From Agromyces sp. NDB4Y10 (GTDB taxonomy: Bacteria; Actinomycetota; Actinomycetes; Actinomycetales; Microbacteriaceae), in contig NZ_LQGY01000004.1 in NCBI RefSeq assembly GCF_001620055.1, forward strand, positions 62,001 to 126,000: a DNA stretch of 64,000 nucleotides, read 5' to 3'. The position numbers and the translations under genes are program-made. Shown in pieces: positions 1 to 9,971 of the stretch (within the stretch, counting starts at the first letter, position 1; each line of letters starts with the position of its first letter). The notes below the pieces were generated by a model. That model saw nothing but the letters and a program-made list of their open reading frames with translations. It made no database searches and was not told the DNA's origin.

Positions 1-170
1 CGCCCCTCGTGCCGAATGCCCTGATCGACGGCGTGCCGCCCGTGACGGAGCAGGCGGAGGGGAAGACTGCGAAGGAGGGCCAGGGGGGCCGGCCCGACGC
101 TCCGGCGGCGGGCACCCCCGCCGCCCCGCCCGCGCTGACCGGGGGGCTGCCGACCCCGGCGACGCACTGA
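1..170 (+). CDS. C-terminal end of a cell-division protein (FtsL-like?), partial
   Basis: The reading frame enters from the left edge and ends at TGA 168-170, giving about 55 residues. They are rich in Pro, Ala and Gly and show no recognisable domain. The position directly upstream of ftsI is where actinobacterial dcw clusters carry a small FtsL-like membrane protein with a disordered Pro/Ala-rich tail, so that is my guess. Only the tail is visible, so the identity rests on context alone. The codon usage matches the neighbouring genes. Confidence 0.5.
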   Translation, partial: PLVPNALIDGVPPVTEQAEGKTAKEGQGGRPDAPAAGTPAAPPALTGGLPTPATH

Positions 171-199
171 TCGCCCGACCGAGCCGACCACACCACACG

Positions 200-204
200 A
201 GGAG
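200..204 (+). promoter_or_regulatory. Ribosome binding site of ftsI
   Basis: AGGAG lies 12 bases before the ATG at 217 and supports that start. Confidence 0.5.
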
Positions 205-216
205 CGAAACCCGACG

Positions 217-2019
217 ATGAACCGAGTGAGCCGGCATCCCATGCGGCGGATCCTCGCCGCCGGCGTGGTCCTGCTCCTGCTGGTCGGGTGGTTCGTGCTC
301 CGACTCGTCGACATCCAGGTCGTGCGCGCCGCCGAACTCAACGAGGCCTCGCAGGACGTCCGGTCCCGGGACCAGACGATCTACGGGGAGCGCGGCGAGA
401 TCCTCGATGCCACGGGCGCGGTCCTGGCCGAGACCGTCGTGCGCTACGACATCGCGCTGTCGCCCAAGCAGGCCATGCTCGGCCGGGTGACCCGCGAGGA
501 GCCGGACCCCGACGACCCGTCGAGCACCCGGACGGTCGAGGTGCCGCTCGACCAGGTCCTCGCCGAGCTCGGCGAGGTCGTCGGCCGGACGGGCGAGGAG
601 CTCCGCGCGCAGATCGACACCGCCCTCGCCGCCGACCCCGACGACGACTTCGAGTACGCCGCGCGGCACGTCGACACGGCGACCTACGAAGCGGTCAAGG
701 CCCTCGGGATCCCGTGGGTGGAGCCCTACATCCAGCCCGGGCGCCGCTACCCCAACGGGGCCGTGGCGGGCAACCTGCTCGGCTTCACGAACGCCGACGG
801 CGAACCCGTGGCGGGACTCGAGCTGTCGGAGGACCAGTGCCTCGCGGCCGAGAACGGCACCATGCGGTCGCTGCGCAGCCTCACCGACTGGGTGACGATC
901 CCCGGCTCCGAGCAGGTGATCGAGGAGTCGCACGACGGCGGCGACCTGCAGCTGACGATCGACGCCGACCTGCAGTACTTCGTGCAGCGCGTCGCGGCCG
1001 AGCAGGTCGCGGCGGTGCAGGCCGACTGGGCCACGGTCACCGTGATGGAGGCGAAGACCGGTCGGCTCCTCGCCGTGGCGGACGTGCCGACCGTCGACCC
1101 GAACTCGCCGACGTCCGTCGACTCGCAGGACCGCGGTTCGCGGGCGTTCACCGCGCCGTTCGAGCCCGGATCGACGTTCAAGTCGCTGACCTCGGCATCC
1201 GTCATCGACGCGGGGGAGGCGACGCCGACGAGCCGCGTCACCGCGCCGTACCGATACGAACCCGACGGCGCCGACATCACCGACTCCTTCGGCCACGACC
1301 CCGAGCGCTGGACCATGACGGGCATGCTCATCGTGTCGTCGAACACGGGCATGTCGATGTTCGGCGAGCGGCTGAGCGATGCCGAGCGGTACGACTACAT
1401 GCGGGCCTTCGGCCTGGGCTCGCCGACCGAGGTGGGCTTCGCGAGCGAGGCGGCCGGCGACCTGAACTACGACGGCGGCTGGCCGGACTCGCAGACGCGC
1501 TACGCGACCATGTTCGGCCAGGGCCTCACGACGACGGCCGTGCAGATCGCGAGCGCCTACCAGGCGATCGCGAACGGCGGCGTCCGCAAGCCGGTGACGC
1601 TGGTCGACGGATGCCGCATGCCCGACGGCACGCTCGAGGGGGAGCCGGCCACCGAGGGCCGGCGGGTCATCTCCGAGGCCGCCGCGCAGGAGACCACCGA
1701 CATGCTCGAGCGCGTGTACGAGGACGCATGGGTCTCGGACCTGTGGGAGATCCCCGGATACCGGGTGGCCGCGAAGACCGGTACCGCGCAGTTCTCCGAC
1801 GGCGACGGCTACGAGGCGGGATACCTGGTGTCGGTCGCCGGCTTCGCCCCGGCCGACGACCCCGAGTTCGTCGTTTCGGTGAGCATCAAGAACCCGGTTA
1901 AGATGAATTCGTCCGCCGCAGCTGCTCCCGTCTTCCAACAGGTGATGAGCCAGGTGCTGAAGAAGTATCGGACGGTTCCATCCGGCGCTCCGGCGCCTGA
2001 ACTGCCAGCAAACTGGTGA
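217..2019 (+). CDS. ftsI: Penicillin-binding protein, septal transpeptidase (FtsI/PBP3)
   Basis: This is a class B penicillin-binding protein that cross-links septal peptidoglycan as the partner of FtsW. A short cytoplasmic N-terminus is followed by one membrane segment (about residues 12-31), a PBP dimer domain, and a C-terminal transpeptidase domain. The three active-site motifs are present: S319-T-F-K322 with nucleophile Ser319, S374-S-N376, and K520-T-G522. The length of 600 aa is typical. It lies between the FtsL-like tail and murE, as in other actinobacterial dcw clusters, and the ATG has an AGGAG upstream. FtsI is preferred over an elongation PBP2 because of this dcw position. Confidence 0.95.
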   Translation: MNRVSRHPMRRILAAGVVLLLLVGWFVLRLVDIQVVRAAELNEASQDVRSRDQTIYGERGEILDATGAVLAETVVRYDIALSPKQAMLGRVTREEPDPDDPSSTRTVEVPLDQVLAELGEVVGRTGEELRAQIDTALAADPDDDFEYAARHVDTATYEAVKALGIPWVEPYIQPGRRYPNGAVAGNLLGFTNADGEPVAGLELSEDQCLAAENGTMRSLRSLTDWVTIPGSEQVIEESHDGGDLQLTIDADLQYFVQRVAAEQVAAVQADWATVTVMEAKTGRLLAVADVPTVDPNSPTSVDSQDRGSRAFTAPFEPGSTFKSLTSASVIDAGEATPTSRVTAPYRYEPDGADITDSFGHDPERWTMTGMLIVSSNTGMSMFGERLSDAERYDYMRAFGLGSPTEVGFASEAAGDLNYDGGWPDSQTRYATMFGQGLTTTAVQIASAYQAIANGGVRKPVTLVDGCRMPDGTLEGEPATEGRRVISEAAAQETTDMLERVYEDAWVSDLWEIPGYRVAAKTGTAQFSDGDGYEAGYLVSVAGFAPADDPEFVVSVSIKNPVKMNSSAAAAPVFQQVMSQVLKKYRTVPSGAPAPELPANW

Positions 2020-2032
2020 GAAAGTTGGGTTC

Positions 2033-3577
2033 GTGACCGGAACGCCTCCGACGGCACTCCGGCCGCAGCACCCGAATCCTCGTTCGCTCCGCGGCCTCGC
2101 GGAGGCGTTCGGATTCGAGGTGCGCGGCGGGATCCACGACTTCGACGTGACCGGCGTGGCCATCGCGTCGGGCGCCGTCCAGGGCGGCGACCTCTACGTC
2201 GGCGTCCCGGGCCGCAACGCGCACGGTGCGCGGTACGCCGGCCAGGCGGCGGCGAACGGCGCGGTGGCGGTGCTGACGGATGCCGCCGGCGTCGAGCTCG
2301 CGGCGGAGTCCGGACTGCCGGTCCTCGTCACGCCCGACGCGCGCGCCGCGCTCGGCGAGGTGGCGGCATGGATCCACCGGACGGACGAGAACCCCGCCAC
2401 CCTGCTCGCGGTCACGGGCACGAACGGCAAGACGAGCGTCGTCTACCTGCTCTACGCGATCCTGCGACAGCTGGGCGTCACGGCGGGCCTCACCTCGACG
2501 GCGGAGCGTCGGATCGGCGATGAGGCGGTCACGAGTTCGCTCACGACGCCAGAGGCGAGCGAGCTGCACGCGCTGCTCGCGCGCATGCGCGAGGTCGACG
2601 TGCGCGCGGTCGGCATCGAGGTGTCGGCCCAGGCCCTCACCCGGCACCGGGTCGACGGCCTCGTGTTCGACATCGCGGGCTTCACGAACCTGTCGCACGA
2701 CCACCTCGACGACTACGCGTCGATGGACGAGTACTTCGAGGCCAAGCGCGAGCTCTTCACGCCCGAGCGTGCTCGCCGCGGCGTCGTCACGGTCGATACG
2801 GAGTGGGGACGCCGCCTGGTGGCCGACACCCGGATCCCCGTCACGACCCTCGCGACCGAGCCGGGCGTCGACGCCGACTGGCGGATGTCGCTCCTCGAGC
2901 AGGCGCCGACGCGCACGTCGTTCCGGCTCGAGGGCCCCGACGGCCGCGCGCTCGAGACGCACGTGCCGCTCATCGGCCGCTTCATGGCCGCCAACGCGGC
3001 GCTCGCCATCGTGATGCTCGTCGAAGCGGGGCACGATCTCGACCTCGTCGCCGGGGCGATCGCGGAGCGCGGCATCGACGCGTACATCCCGGGTCGCGCG
3101 GAGCGCGTCTCGGGCGAGCGCGGACCGGTCGTGTACATCGACTACGGCCACACCCCCGATGCGTTCGAGCAGGCGCTGGAGGCCATCCGCAGCACGACCG
3201 ACGGACGCGTCGTCATGGTCTTCGGCGCCGACGGCGACCGCGACACGACCAAGCGCGCCGACATGGGCGCGATCGCGGCTCGCGGCGCCGACGCGCTCGT
3301 CATCACCGACTTCCACCCCCGCTCCGAGGACCCGGCCGCGATCCGCGCGGCCCTGATCGCCGGGGCCCGCGCGGCGGTGCCCGAGCGGGAGATCCACGAG
3401 ATCGGCGACCCGCGGGCCGCCTTCCGACGTGCGCTGACGCTCGTCGGCGAGGGGGACGCGGTGCTCTACGCCGGCCCGGGCCACGAGGACTACCACGAGG
3501 TGGCCGGGGTGAAGCATCCGTATTCGGCCCGGGACGACGCCCGGCTGGCACTGCAGGAAGCGGGGTGGCTCGAATGA
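2033..3577 (+). CDS. murE: UDP-MurNAc-tripeptide synthetase (MurE)
   Basis: This cytoplasmic ATP-dependent ligase adds the third residue, a diamino acid or its equivalent, to UDP-MurNAc-L-Ala-D-Glu. It starts with GTG and is 514 aa long. The ATP-binding loop G129-T-N-G-K-T-S135 is intact, and the C-terminal domain ends normally. The substrate-selecting motif, Asp-Asn-Pro-Arg in meso-DAP enzymes, reads F427-H-P-R430 here, followed by S-E-D-P. Arg430 is kept and the two residues before it are changed. This fits an organism whose third residue is not meso-DAP, such as the Lys, ornithine, diaminobutyrate or homoserine of Microbacteriaceae group B walls, but the actual substrate cannot be read from sequence. 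The stop overlaps the murF start (ATGA). Confidence 0.95.
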   Translation: MTGTPPTALRPQHPNPRSLRGLAEAFGFEVRGGIHDFDVTGVAIASGAVQGGDLYVGVPGRNAHGARYAGQAAANGAVAVLTDAAGVELAAESGLPVLVTPDARAALGEVAAWIHRTDENPATLLAVTGTNGKTSVVYLLYAILRQLGVTAGLTSTAERRIGDEAVTSSLTTPEASELHALLARMREVDVRAVGIEVSAQALTRHRVDGLVFDIAGFTNLSHDHLDDYASMDEYFEAKRELFTPERARRGVVTVDTEWGRRLVADTRIPVTTLATEPGVDADWRMSLLEQAPTRTSFRLEGPDGRALETHVPLIGRFMAANAALAIVMLVEAGHDLDLVAGAIAERGIDAYIPGRAERVSGERGPVVYIDYGHTPDAFEQALEAIRSTTDGRVVMVFGADGDRDTTKRADMGAIAARGADALVITDFHPRSEDPAAIRAALIAGARAAVPEREIHEIGDPRAAFRRALTLVGEGDAVLYAGPGHEDYHEVAGVKHPYSARDDARLALQEAGWLE

Positions 3578-4986
3578 TCGCGCTGACCATGGCCGAGATC
3601 GCCGAGGCGACGTCCGGGCGGTTCGAGGCGAGCGGCACGGAGGCGACGCCCGAGTCGGTGGTGACGGGTGCCGTCACGACCGATTCGCGCGAGGTCGAGC
3701 CCGGCGGGATCTTCGTCGCCAAGCGCGGCGAGGCCGACGACGGGCACCGGTTCGCGCCGGGCGCGGCCGAGCGGGGCGCGGCGCTCCTCATCGTGGAGCG
3801 GCCGCTGGGGGTCCCCGTGCCGCAGATCGTCGTGTCGGACTCCGTCGAGGCGCTGGGCGCGCTGGCGACCGAGGTCGTCCGGCGGGTTCGCGCCCTCGGC
3901 CGCCTGCGGATCGTCGGGGTGACCGGATCGAACGGCAAGACGACCACGAAGAACCTCCTGCGCACCGTCCTCGAGCAGGTCGGGCCCACCGTGGCCGCCC
4001 GCAAGAGCTACAACAACGAGGTGGGCGCCCCGACGACCATGCTCGAGCTCACCGAGGACACCGAGTTCCTGGTGGCGGAGATGGGCGCCTCGGGCATCGG
4101 ACACATCGCGCACCTCGTGCGCATGGCCCGCCCCGACGTGGGCATCGTGCTCAAGGTCGGCCTCGCCCACGCCGGCGAGTTCGGCGGCATCGAGAAGACG
4201 GTGCAGGCGAAGTCCGAGATGGTCACCGACCTGCTCCCGACCGACGTGGCGGTGCTGAACGCCGATGACCCGCGCGTCGCCTCGATGGCGGAGCTCACGC
4301 GCGCACGCGTCGTCTGGTTCGGGCTCGCCGAGGAGGCCGACGTGCGCGCCACCGACGTCGTGGTCCACGCCCGCGGCACCTCGTTCACCGTCACGGTGCC
4401 CGGCGGGGAGTCGGCCCGGGTGGACTTCTCGGTCCTCGGCGAGCACCACGTGATGAACGCGCTCGCGGCGGTCGCCGCGGCGCTGCAGCTCGACGTGCCG
4501 CTCGACACGATCGTCGCCGGCCTCGAGCAGGTGACGCTCGCCGAGGAGGGCCGCATGCAGGTCCTGGGCGGCCGCGACGACATCACGGTCATCAACGACG
4601 CGTACAACGCCAGCCCCGACTCGATGGCGGCGGCGCTGAAGACGCTCGCGCAGGTGAAGCGTCCCGGTGCGCGCAGCATCGCCGTGCTCGGCGAGATGAG
4701 CGAGCTGGGCGAGTTCGCGGGGGAGGAGCACGACCGCATCGGCCTGCTCGCCGTGCGGCTCGGGATCTCGCAGCTGGTCGTCGTGGGCGAGGGGGCTCGG
4801 CGCCTGCACATCTCCACGATCAACGAAGGATCGTGGGACGGCGAGTCGGCGTACGTCGACACCGCCGACGAGGCGTTCGAGCTCGTGACGTCCATGGCCC
4901 GCCCGGGGGACACCGTGCTGGTGAAATCGTCGAACGCGGCGGGGCTCCGTCACCTCGGCGACCGACTGGGAGAATGGTTCGCGTGA
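3574..4986 (+). CDS. murF: UDP-MurNAc-tripeptide--D-Ala-D-Ala ligase (MurF)
   Basis: This enzyme completes the cytoplasmic muropeptide by adding D-Ala-D-Ala. It has 470 aa from the ATG at 3574, which overlaps the murE stop by 4 bases; this tight coupling is why I chose the start. The P-loop is G118-S-N-G-K122-T-T-T, and the following Glu/Asn-rich stretch (VAEMGASG near residue 168) and the [11 protein letters not shown] motif near residue 343 are typical of MurF. No ddl gene is nearby, so D-Ala-D-Ala must be supplied from elsewhere. Confidence 0.95.
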   Translation: MIALTMAEIAEATSGRFEASGTEATPESVVTGAVTTDSREVEPGGIFVAKRGEADDGHRFAPGAAERGAALLIVERPLGVPVPQIVVSDSVEALGALATEVVRRVRALGRLRIVGVTGSNGKTTTKNLLRTVLEQVGPTVAARKSYNNEVGAPTTMLELTEDTEFLVAEMGASGIGHIAHLVRMARPDVGIVLKVGLAHAGEFGGIEKTVQAKSEMVTDLLPTDVAVLNADDPRVASMAELTRARVVWFGLAEEADVRATDVVVHARGTSFTVTVPGGESARVDFSVLGEHHVMNALAAVAAALQLDVPLDTIVAGLEQVTLAEEGRMQVLGGRDDITVINDAYNASPDSMAAALKTLAQVKRPGARSIAVLGEMSELGEFAGEEHDRIGLLAVRLGISQLVVVGEGARRLHISTINEGSWDGESAYVDTADEAFELVTSMARPGDTVLVKSSNAAGLRHLGDRLGEWFA

Positions 4987-6077
4987 GAGCACTTCTGACC
5001 GCCGGAGCCTTGTCGCTCTCCTTCACGCTCTTCCTGACGCCGTTGTTCATCCGGCTGTTCACGAGGCTCGGATGGGGGCAGTTCATCCGCGACGACGGAC
5101 CGCAGACCCACCACGTCAAGCGCGGCACGCCCACCATGGGCGGCATCATCTTCATCCTCGGCACGCTGTTCGGCTACTTCAGCGCCACGTTGATCATCGG
5201 CGACGGTCCGACCGCGTCGGGCCTGCTCGTCCTCTTCATGATGGTCGGGCTCGGCATCGTCGGCTTCGTCGACGACTTCCTGAAGACCCGCAAGAAGCAG
5301 AGCCTGGGGCTCGGCGGGTGGGCGAAGATCGCCGGCCAGACGCTCGTGGCCGCCGCGTTCGCGCTCCTGGCCCTGCAGTTCCCGAACGAGCAGGGCGCGA
5401 CGCCGGCGACGACGAAGATCTCGTTCATCCGCGACCTGCCGCTGGACTTCATGGTCTTCGGCACGGTGTTCGGCATCGTGGCGTACGTCGCGTGGATCGT
5501 GCTGATCTCCGCCGCCGCCTCGAACGGCGTGAACGTCACCGACGGGCTCGACGGTCTCGCATCCGGTGCCTCGATCCTCGCGATCGGCTCGTTCATCATC
5601 ATCGGGTTCTGGCAGTTCAACCAGTCCCGCTTCAGCGAGAACCTGAACCCGAGCGACCTGTACCGCAGCTACGACGTGCGCGATCCGCTCGACCTCGCCA
5701 TCGTCGCGACCGCGATCGTCGGCGCGGTCGTCGGCTTCCTCTGGTGGAACACCAACCCGGCGCACATCTACATGGGCGACACCGGCTCGCTCGCACTCGG
5801 CGGCGCGCTCGCGGCGCTCGCGGTGACCAGCCAGACCGAGCTGCTGCTCCTCGTGATCGGCGGCCTCTTCGTGATCGAGGCCGGATCGGTCATCGTCCAG
5901 CGGGCCTACTTCAAGCTGTCCGGCGGCAAGCGCATCTTCCTGATGAGCCCGATCCACCACCACTTCGAGCTCAAGGGCTGGGCCGAGGTCACGATCGTCG
6001 TGCGCTTCTGGATCATCGGCGGCCTCTTCGTCGCCGCCGGCGTGGGCGCGTTCTACTTCGAATGGCTGCAGAGTTGA
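4983..6077 (+). CDS. mraY: Phospho-MurNAc-pentapeptide translocase (MraY)
   Basis: This integral membrane enzyme transfers phospho-MurNAc-pentapeptide to undecaprenyl phosphate, making lipid I. With the GTG at 4983 it has 364 aa and about ten membrane segments. Family residues are present: D97-D98 in the GFVDDFLK loop, D187 in NVTDGLDGL, and the His triplet H325-H327 in PIHHHFE. The GTG overlaps the murF stop (GTGA). An in-frame ATG at 4974, adding three residues, is an alternative start. Confidence 0.95.
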   Translation: MRALLTAGALSLSFTLFLTPLFIRLFTRLGWGQFIRDDGPQTHHVKRGTPTMGGIIFILGTLFGYFSATLIIGDGPTASGLLVLFMMVGLGIVGFVDDFLKTRKKQSLGLGGWAKIAGQTLVAAAFALLALQFPNEQGATPATTKISFIRDLPLDFMVFGTVFGIVAYVAWIVLISAAASNGVNVTDGLDGLASGASILAIGSFIIIGFWQFNQSRFSENLNPSDLYRSYDVRDPLDLAIVATAIVGAVVGFLWWNTNPAHIYMGDTGSLALGGALAALAVTSQTELLLLVIGGLFVIEAGSVIVQRAYFKLSGGKRIFLMSPIHHHFELKGWAEVTIVVRFWIIGGLFVAAGVGAFYFEWLQS

Positions 6078-7615
6078 CGGATGCCACGGCCGGCGCCACG
6101 CGCCTCGACGGACTGACCAGCTGGCACGCCGACTGGCGCGGGCTCCGCGTCGCCGTGCTCGGCCTCGGCGTGACGGGCTTCGCGGTCGCCGACACCCTGG
6201 CCGAGCTCGGCGCCGACGTGACGGTGTTCGCGCGTGACCGCGACGACGACCGTGCCCGGATCCTCGACGTGATCGGCGTCCGCCTCGTCGTGCACCCGCT
6301 CGACGAGGTGCCCGCCGACCTCGCCGAGACGCCCCCCGAACTCGTGGTGGTCTCGCCCGGCTTCCGCCCCGACCATCCCGTGCTCCGGTGGGCGGCGGAT
6401 GCCGGCGTGCCGGTATGGGGCGACATCGAGCTGGCCTGGCGCGTGCGCGACAAGGTGAAGGCCGCCGAGTGGATGCTCATCACGGGCACGAACGGCAAGA
6501 CGACCACCGTGCAGCTCGCGGCGACGCTCATCGCAGCGCACGACGTGCGGGTCGCGCCGTGCGGCAACATCGGCGTGCCCGTGCTCGACGCGGTCCGCGA
6601 CCCGCTCGGCTACGACGTCCTCGTCGTCGAGCTCTCGAGCTTCCAGCTCCACGCGATGCCCACGAGCGGTCCTGGGGCGGTGCACCCGTTCTCCAGCGTC
6701 TGCCTGAACCTCGCCGACGATCACCTCGACTGGCACGGTTCCATGGAGGCCTACCGGGACGCGAAGGCCAAGGTGTACCAGAACGCCAAGGTCGCGTGCG
6801 TGTACAACCGCGCCGACGAGGCGACCATGCACATGGTCGAGGACGCCGAGGTCGAGGAGGGCGCCCGCGCGATCGGCTTCGGGCTCGACACCCCGGGCCC
6901 GAGCGACTTCGGCGTGGTCGACGGCATCCTGTGCGACCGGGCGTTCCTCGAGGAGCGGCGGACCGCTGCGCTCGAGATCACCACCCTCGACGAGCTCGAG
7001 CCCCGGGGGCTCGCCGTCCCGCACATCGTCGCGAACATCCTCGCCGCCTCGGCGCTCGCTCGCTCGTACGGCGTGCCGGTGGGCGTCATCCACGATGCGC
7101 TCGCCTCGTTCCGCCTCGACGCGCACCGGATCGAGACGGTCGCCATCGCGGGCGGCATCCGCTGGATCGACGACTCGAAGGCGACCAACCCGCATGCGGC
7201 CGAAGCCTCGCTGCGCGCGTTCGGCCGCGTGGTCTGGATCGTCGGGGGCCTCCTCAAGGGCGTCGACGCCGACGCGCTCGTCGCGCGCCACGCCGCGCGA
7301 CTTCGGGCGGCGATTGTGATCGGTCGCGACCGCGCCGCGCTCGTCGAGGCGTTCCGCCGACACGCGCCCGACGTGCCCCTCTTCGAGGTCGCGACGACCG
7401 ACACTGAGAGCGTGATGCCCGACGCCGTCGCCCTGGCGGCCTCGGTCGCGGAGGACGGGGACACCGTGCTCCTCGCCCCGGCCGCGGCATCCATGGACCA
7501 GTTCACGGACTACGCCGACCGCGGGCGGCGATTCCACGACGCCGTCCGCGAGCGGCTGGGAGGCACGGCGAATGACGAGCCCGACTCGGACGACCCGCCC
7601 GCCGAAGGGCGCTGA
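6062..7615 (+). CDS. murD: UDP-MurNAc-L-alanine--D-glutamate ligase (MurD)
   Basis: This enzyme adds D-Glu to UDP-MurNAc-L-Ala. From the ATG at 6062, inside the last codons of mraY (16-base overlap), it encodes 517 aa. A Rossmann-like uracil-binding domain comes first ([13 protein letters not shown] near residue 32), then the ATP loop G142-T-N-G-K146-T-T-T, and then the C-terminal ligase domain. The 3' end overlaps ftsW by 44 bases. A TTG at 6074 is a possible later start. The last 20 or so residues are acidic and Pro-rich, in the region shared with ftsW. Confidence 0.93.
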   Translation: MAAELTDATAGATRLDGLTSWHADWRGLRVAVLGLGVTGFAVADTLAELGADVTVFARDRDDDRARILDVIGVRLVVHPLDEVPADLAETPPELVVVSPGFRPDHPVLRWAADAGVPVWGDIELAWRVRDKVKAAEWMLITGTNGKTTTVQLAATLIAAHDVRVAPCGNIGVPVLDAVRDPLGYDVLVVELSSFQLHAMPTSGPGAVHPFSSVCLNLADDHLDWHGSMEAYRDAKAKVYQNAKVACVYNRADEATMHMVEDAEVEEGARAIGFGLDTPGPSDFGVVDGILCDRAFLEERRTAALEITTLDELEPRGLAVPHIVANILAASALARSYGVPVGVIHDALASFRLDAHRIETVAIAGGIRWIDDSKATNPHAAEASLRAFGRVVWIVGGLLKGVDADALVARHAARLRAAIVIGRDRAALVEAFRRHAPDVPLFEVATTDTESVMPDAVALAASVAEDGDTVLLAPAAASMDQFTDYADRGRRFHDAVRERLGGTANDEPDSDDPPAEGR

Positions 7616-8828
7616 CGGCTCGGGGCTCGCTGCCCGGATCCGGCTGGGGGCGTTCCGCGCCGAGTCGAAGGACTACTTCCTGCTGCTCGGCACGGTCCTC
7701 TTCCTCGTGGTGCTCGGGCTCGTCATGGTGCTGTCCTCCTCGATCGTCCAGTCGGGCCTCGAGAACAACGGCGACTTCACGTCCCGCGCCATGCAGCAGG
7801 CGACGTACGCCCTCATCGGCGTACCGGTGATGCTCCTCGCCGGGCGGATGCCCGAGACGTTCTGGATGCGGATCGCCTGGATCGCGCTCGGCATCTCGTG
7901 CGCCCTCCAGCTGCTCGTCGTCGCCACGCCGCTCGGCGTCGAGGTCGGCGGCAACACCAACTGGCTGCGCATCGGCGGCGTCCAGTTCCAGCCCTCCGAG
8001 CTCATCAAGGTCGCGCTGGTCATCTGGCTCGGCCTGATCGTGACGAAGAAGAAGGACCAGCTCGGCGACTTCACGCACGGCATCCTCCCCATCCTGCTGG
8101 TCGGCGGCGGCGCCATCGGGCTCGTGCTCCTCGGCGGCGACCTCGGCACGGTCATGGTGATGGCCGGGATGCTGCTCGGCACCCTCTTCCTCATCGGCGT
8201 CCGCCTGCGCCTGCTCCTCGTCCCGCTGCTGTTCGGTGTGGTGGCCTTCGGCCTCGTCGCGGTGTCCAGCGAGAGCCGCATGAAGCGCATCACCGCGTTC
8301 CTCCAGGAGCACTGCACCCAGTTCGACACTGCCGACTGCTGGCAGATCCAGCACGGCACCTTCGCGCTCGCCAACGGCGGGATCTTCGGCGTCGGGCTCG
8401 GCAACTCCGCCGCGAAGTGGTCGTGGCTGCCCGCGGCCGACAACGACTTCATCTTCGCGATCATCGGCGAGGAACTCGGACTCATCGGCGCGATCGTGGT
8501 GCTCGGCCTGTTCGTCCTGCTCGCCCTCGCGCTCGCGCGGGTGCTCCGCGCAGCCGAGACGCCGTTCGCCAAGACGGTCGCGGCGGCGGTGCTCGTCTGG
8601 GTCATCGGCCAGGCCTGTGTCAATATCGGTGTCGTGCTCGGCGTCTTCCCCGTCCTCGGTGTCCCGCTGCCGCTCGTCTCCGCCGGCGGCACGGCACTGC
8701 TCACCACCCTCTTCGCGATCGGCATCGTCCTGTCCGTCGCGCGCGATCCGCAGGCTCCCGAGCGCGCGGCCGTCCGCGCGGAGCAGCGCCGCGAGGCCCG
8801 TGCCGAGAAGGCGGCCCGCGCCCGATGA
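7572..8828 (+). CDS. ftsW: Septal peptidoglycan glycosyltransferase (FtsW, SEDS family)
   Basis: This SEDS-family membrane glycosyltransferase polymerises lipid II at the septum with FtsI. It has 418 aa and about ten membrane segments from residue 38 onward, including the conserved NDFIFAIIGEELG loop and a late PLVSAGGT motif. The ATG at 7572 has GGGAGG nearby and lies 44 bases inside murD. The protein starts with a hydrophilic tail of about 35 residues and ends with a basic, Ala/Arg-rich tail. RodA is the alternative identity, but dcw position favours FtsW. Confidence 0.93.
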   Translation: MTSPTRTTRPPKGADGSGLAARIRLGAFRAESKDYFLLLGTVLFLVVLGLVMVLSSSIVQSGLENNGDFTSRAMQQATYALIGVPVMLLAGRMPETFWMRIAWIALGISCALQLLVVATPLGVEVGGNTNWLRIGGVQFQPSELIKVALVIWLGLIVTKKKDQLGDFTHGILPILLVGGGAIGLVLLGGDLGTVMVMAGMLLGTLFLIGVRLRLLLVPLLFGVVAFGLVAVSSESRMKRITAFLQEHCTQFDTADCWQIQHGTFALANGGIFGVGLGNSAAKWSWLPAADNDFIFAIIGEELGLIGAIVVLGLFVLLALALARVLRAAETPFAKTVAAAVLVWVIGQACVNIGVVLGVFPVLGVPLPLVSAGGTALLTTLFAIGIVLSVARDPQAPERAAVRAEQRREARAEKAARAR

Positions 8829-9925
8829 CGACGTACTTGCTCGCCGGCGGGGGCACCGCCGGCCACGTGAACCCCCTGCTCGCCGTCGCCGATCGGCTCC
8901 GCGAGCGCGACCCGGCGGCCGACGTGCTCGTGCTCGGCACCGCCGAGGGCCTCGAGTCGCGGCTCGTGCCCGCGCGGGGCTACGAACTGATCACGATCGA
9001 GAAGGTGCCCTTCCCGAGGCGTCCGAACGGCGCGGCGCTCCGCTTCCCGGGTCGCTTCCGTCGATCCGTTCGCACGGTCGCCGACGTCATCGCCGAGCGC
9101 CGGGTCGACGTGGTCGTGGGCTTCGGCGGCTACGTCGCCACTCCCGCCTACCTCGCCGCCCGGCGGGCCGGCGTTCCCGTGGCGATCCACGAGGCGAACG
9201 CCAAGCCGGGGCTCGCCAACCGCCTCGGCGCGCGCTTCGCGGCACGCGTGGGCGTGGCGTTCCGTGGCACGCCGCTGCCGCGTGCGGAGTTCGTCGGGAT
9301 GCCCCTGCGGCGCGAGATCGAGACGCTCGACCGCGTCGGGCGTCGCGCCGAGGCGGCCGAGCTCTTCGGACTCGATCCGGCCCGGCCGGTCCTGCTCGTC
9401 ACCGGCGGATCCCTCGGCGCCCGCCGGATCAACCGCACGATGGTCGGCAGCGCGTCGTCCGTCGTCGACGCGGGCTGGCAGGTGCTGCACGTCACCGGCG
9501 CGGCATCCGATGTCGACGACCCGGGGATCGACGGCTACCGCATGGTCGAGTACGCCGACCGGATGGATCTCGCGCTGGCGATCGCCGACGTGGCGGTCTC
9601 CCGGGCGGGTGCCGCGACGGTGAGCGAGCTCTCCGCCCTGGGGATCCCGGCGGTGTACGTCCCGTATCCGGTGGGCAACGGCGAACAGCGGTTCAACGCG
9701 GCCGACGTCGTCGGCGCCGGCGGCGGGCTGCTCGTCGACGATGCGGCGTTCCTGCCCGAGTGGGTCGAGCGGGAGCTCGTGCCCCTGCTCGCCGATCGGG
9801 AGCGCCGGTCGGCGATGGGTCGCGCGGCGGCATCCGTCGGCGCCCTCGACGGCACCGACCGCATGGTGGCGCTCGTCGACGGCGCGCTGGCGCTTCCGGG
9901 CGCTCCGCCCTCGCCGGGCGCGTAA
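8825..9925 (+). CDS. murG: Lipid II synthase, UDP-GlcNAc transferase (MurG)
   Basis: This enzyme transfers GlcNAc onto lipid I at the inner face of the membrane, making lipid II. It is a GT-B fold glycosyltransferase of 366 aa. The N-terminal glycine loop G8-G-G-T-A-G-H14 and the C-terminal acceptor/donor region ([23 protein letters not shown]) are clear. The ATG overlaps the ftsW stop (ATGA), so it is translationally coupled to the flippase/polymerase genes upstream. Confidence 0.95.
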   Translation: MTTYLLAGGGTAGHVNPLLAVADRLRERDPAADVLVLGTAEGLESRLVPARGYELITIEKVPFPRRPNGAALRFPGRFRRSVRTVADVIAERRVDVVVGFGGYVATPAYLAARRAGVPVAIHEANAKPGLANRLGARFAARVGVAFRGTPLPRAEFVGMPLRREIETLDRVGRRAEAAELFGLDPARPVLLVTGGSLGARRINRTMVGSASSVVDAGWQVLHVTGAASDVDDPGIDGYRMVEYADRMDLALAIADVAVSRAGAATVSELSALGIPAVYVPYPVGNGEQRFNAADVVGAGGGLLVDDAAFLPEWVERELVPLLADRERRSAMGRAAASVGALDGTDRMVALVDGALALPGAPPSPGA

Positions 9926-9928
9926 CGT
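9923..9928 (+). promoter_or_regulatory. Possible -10 box before murC
   Basis: TAACGT is formed by the TAA stop of murG and the next three bases. It would start a transcript about 37 bases before the murC GTG. There is no convincing -35. Confidence 0.3.
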
Positions 9929-9971
9929 TGACGTCGACCGCCGCACACCATCGAGGAAGCACCACGACACC

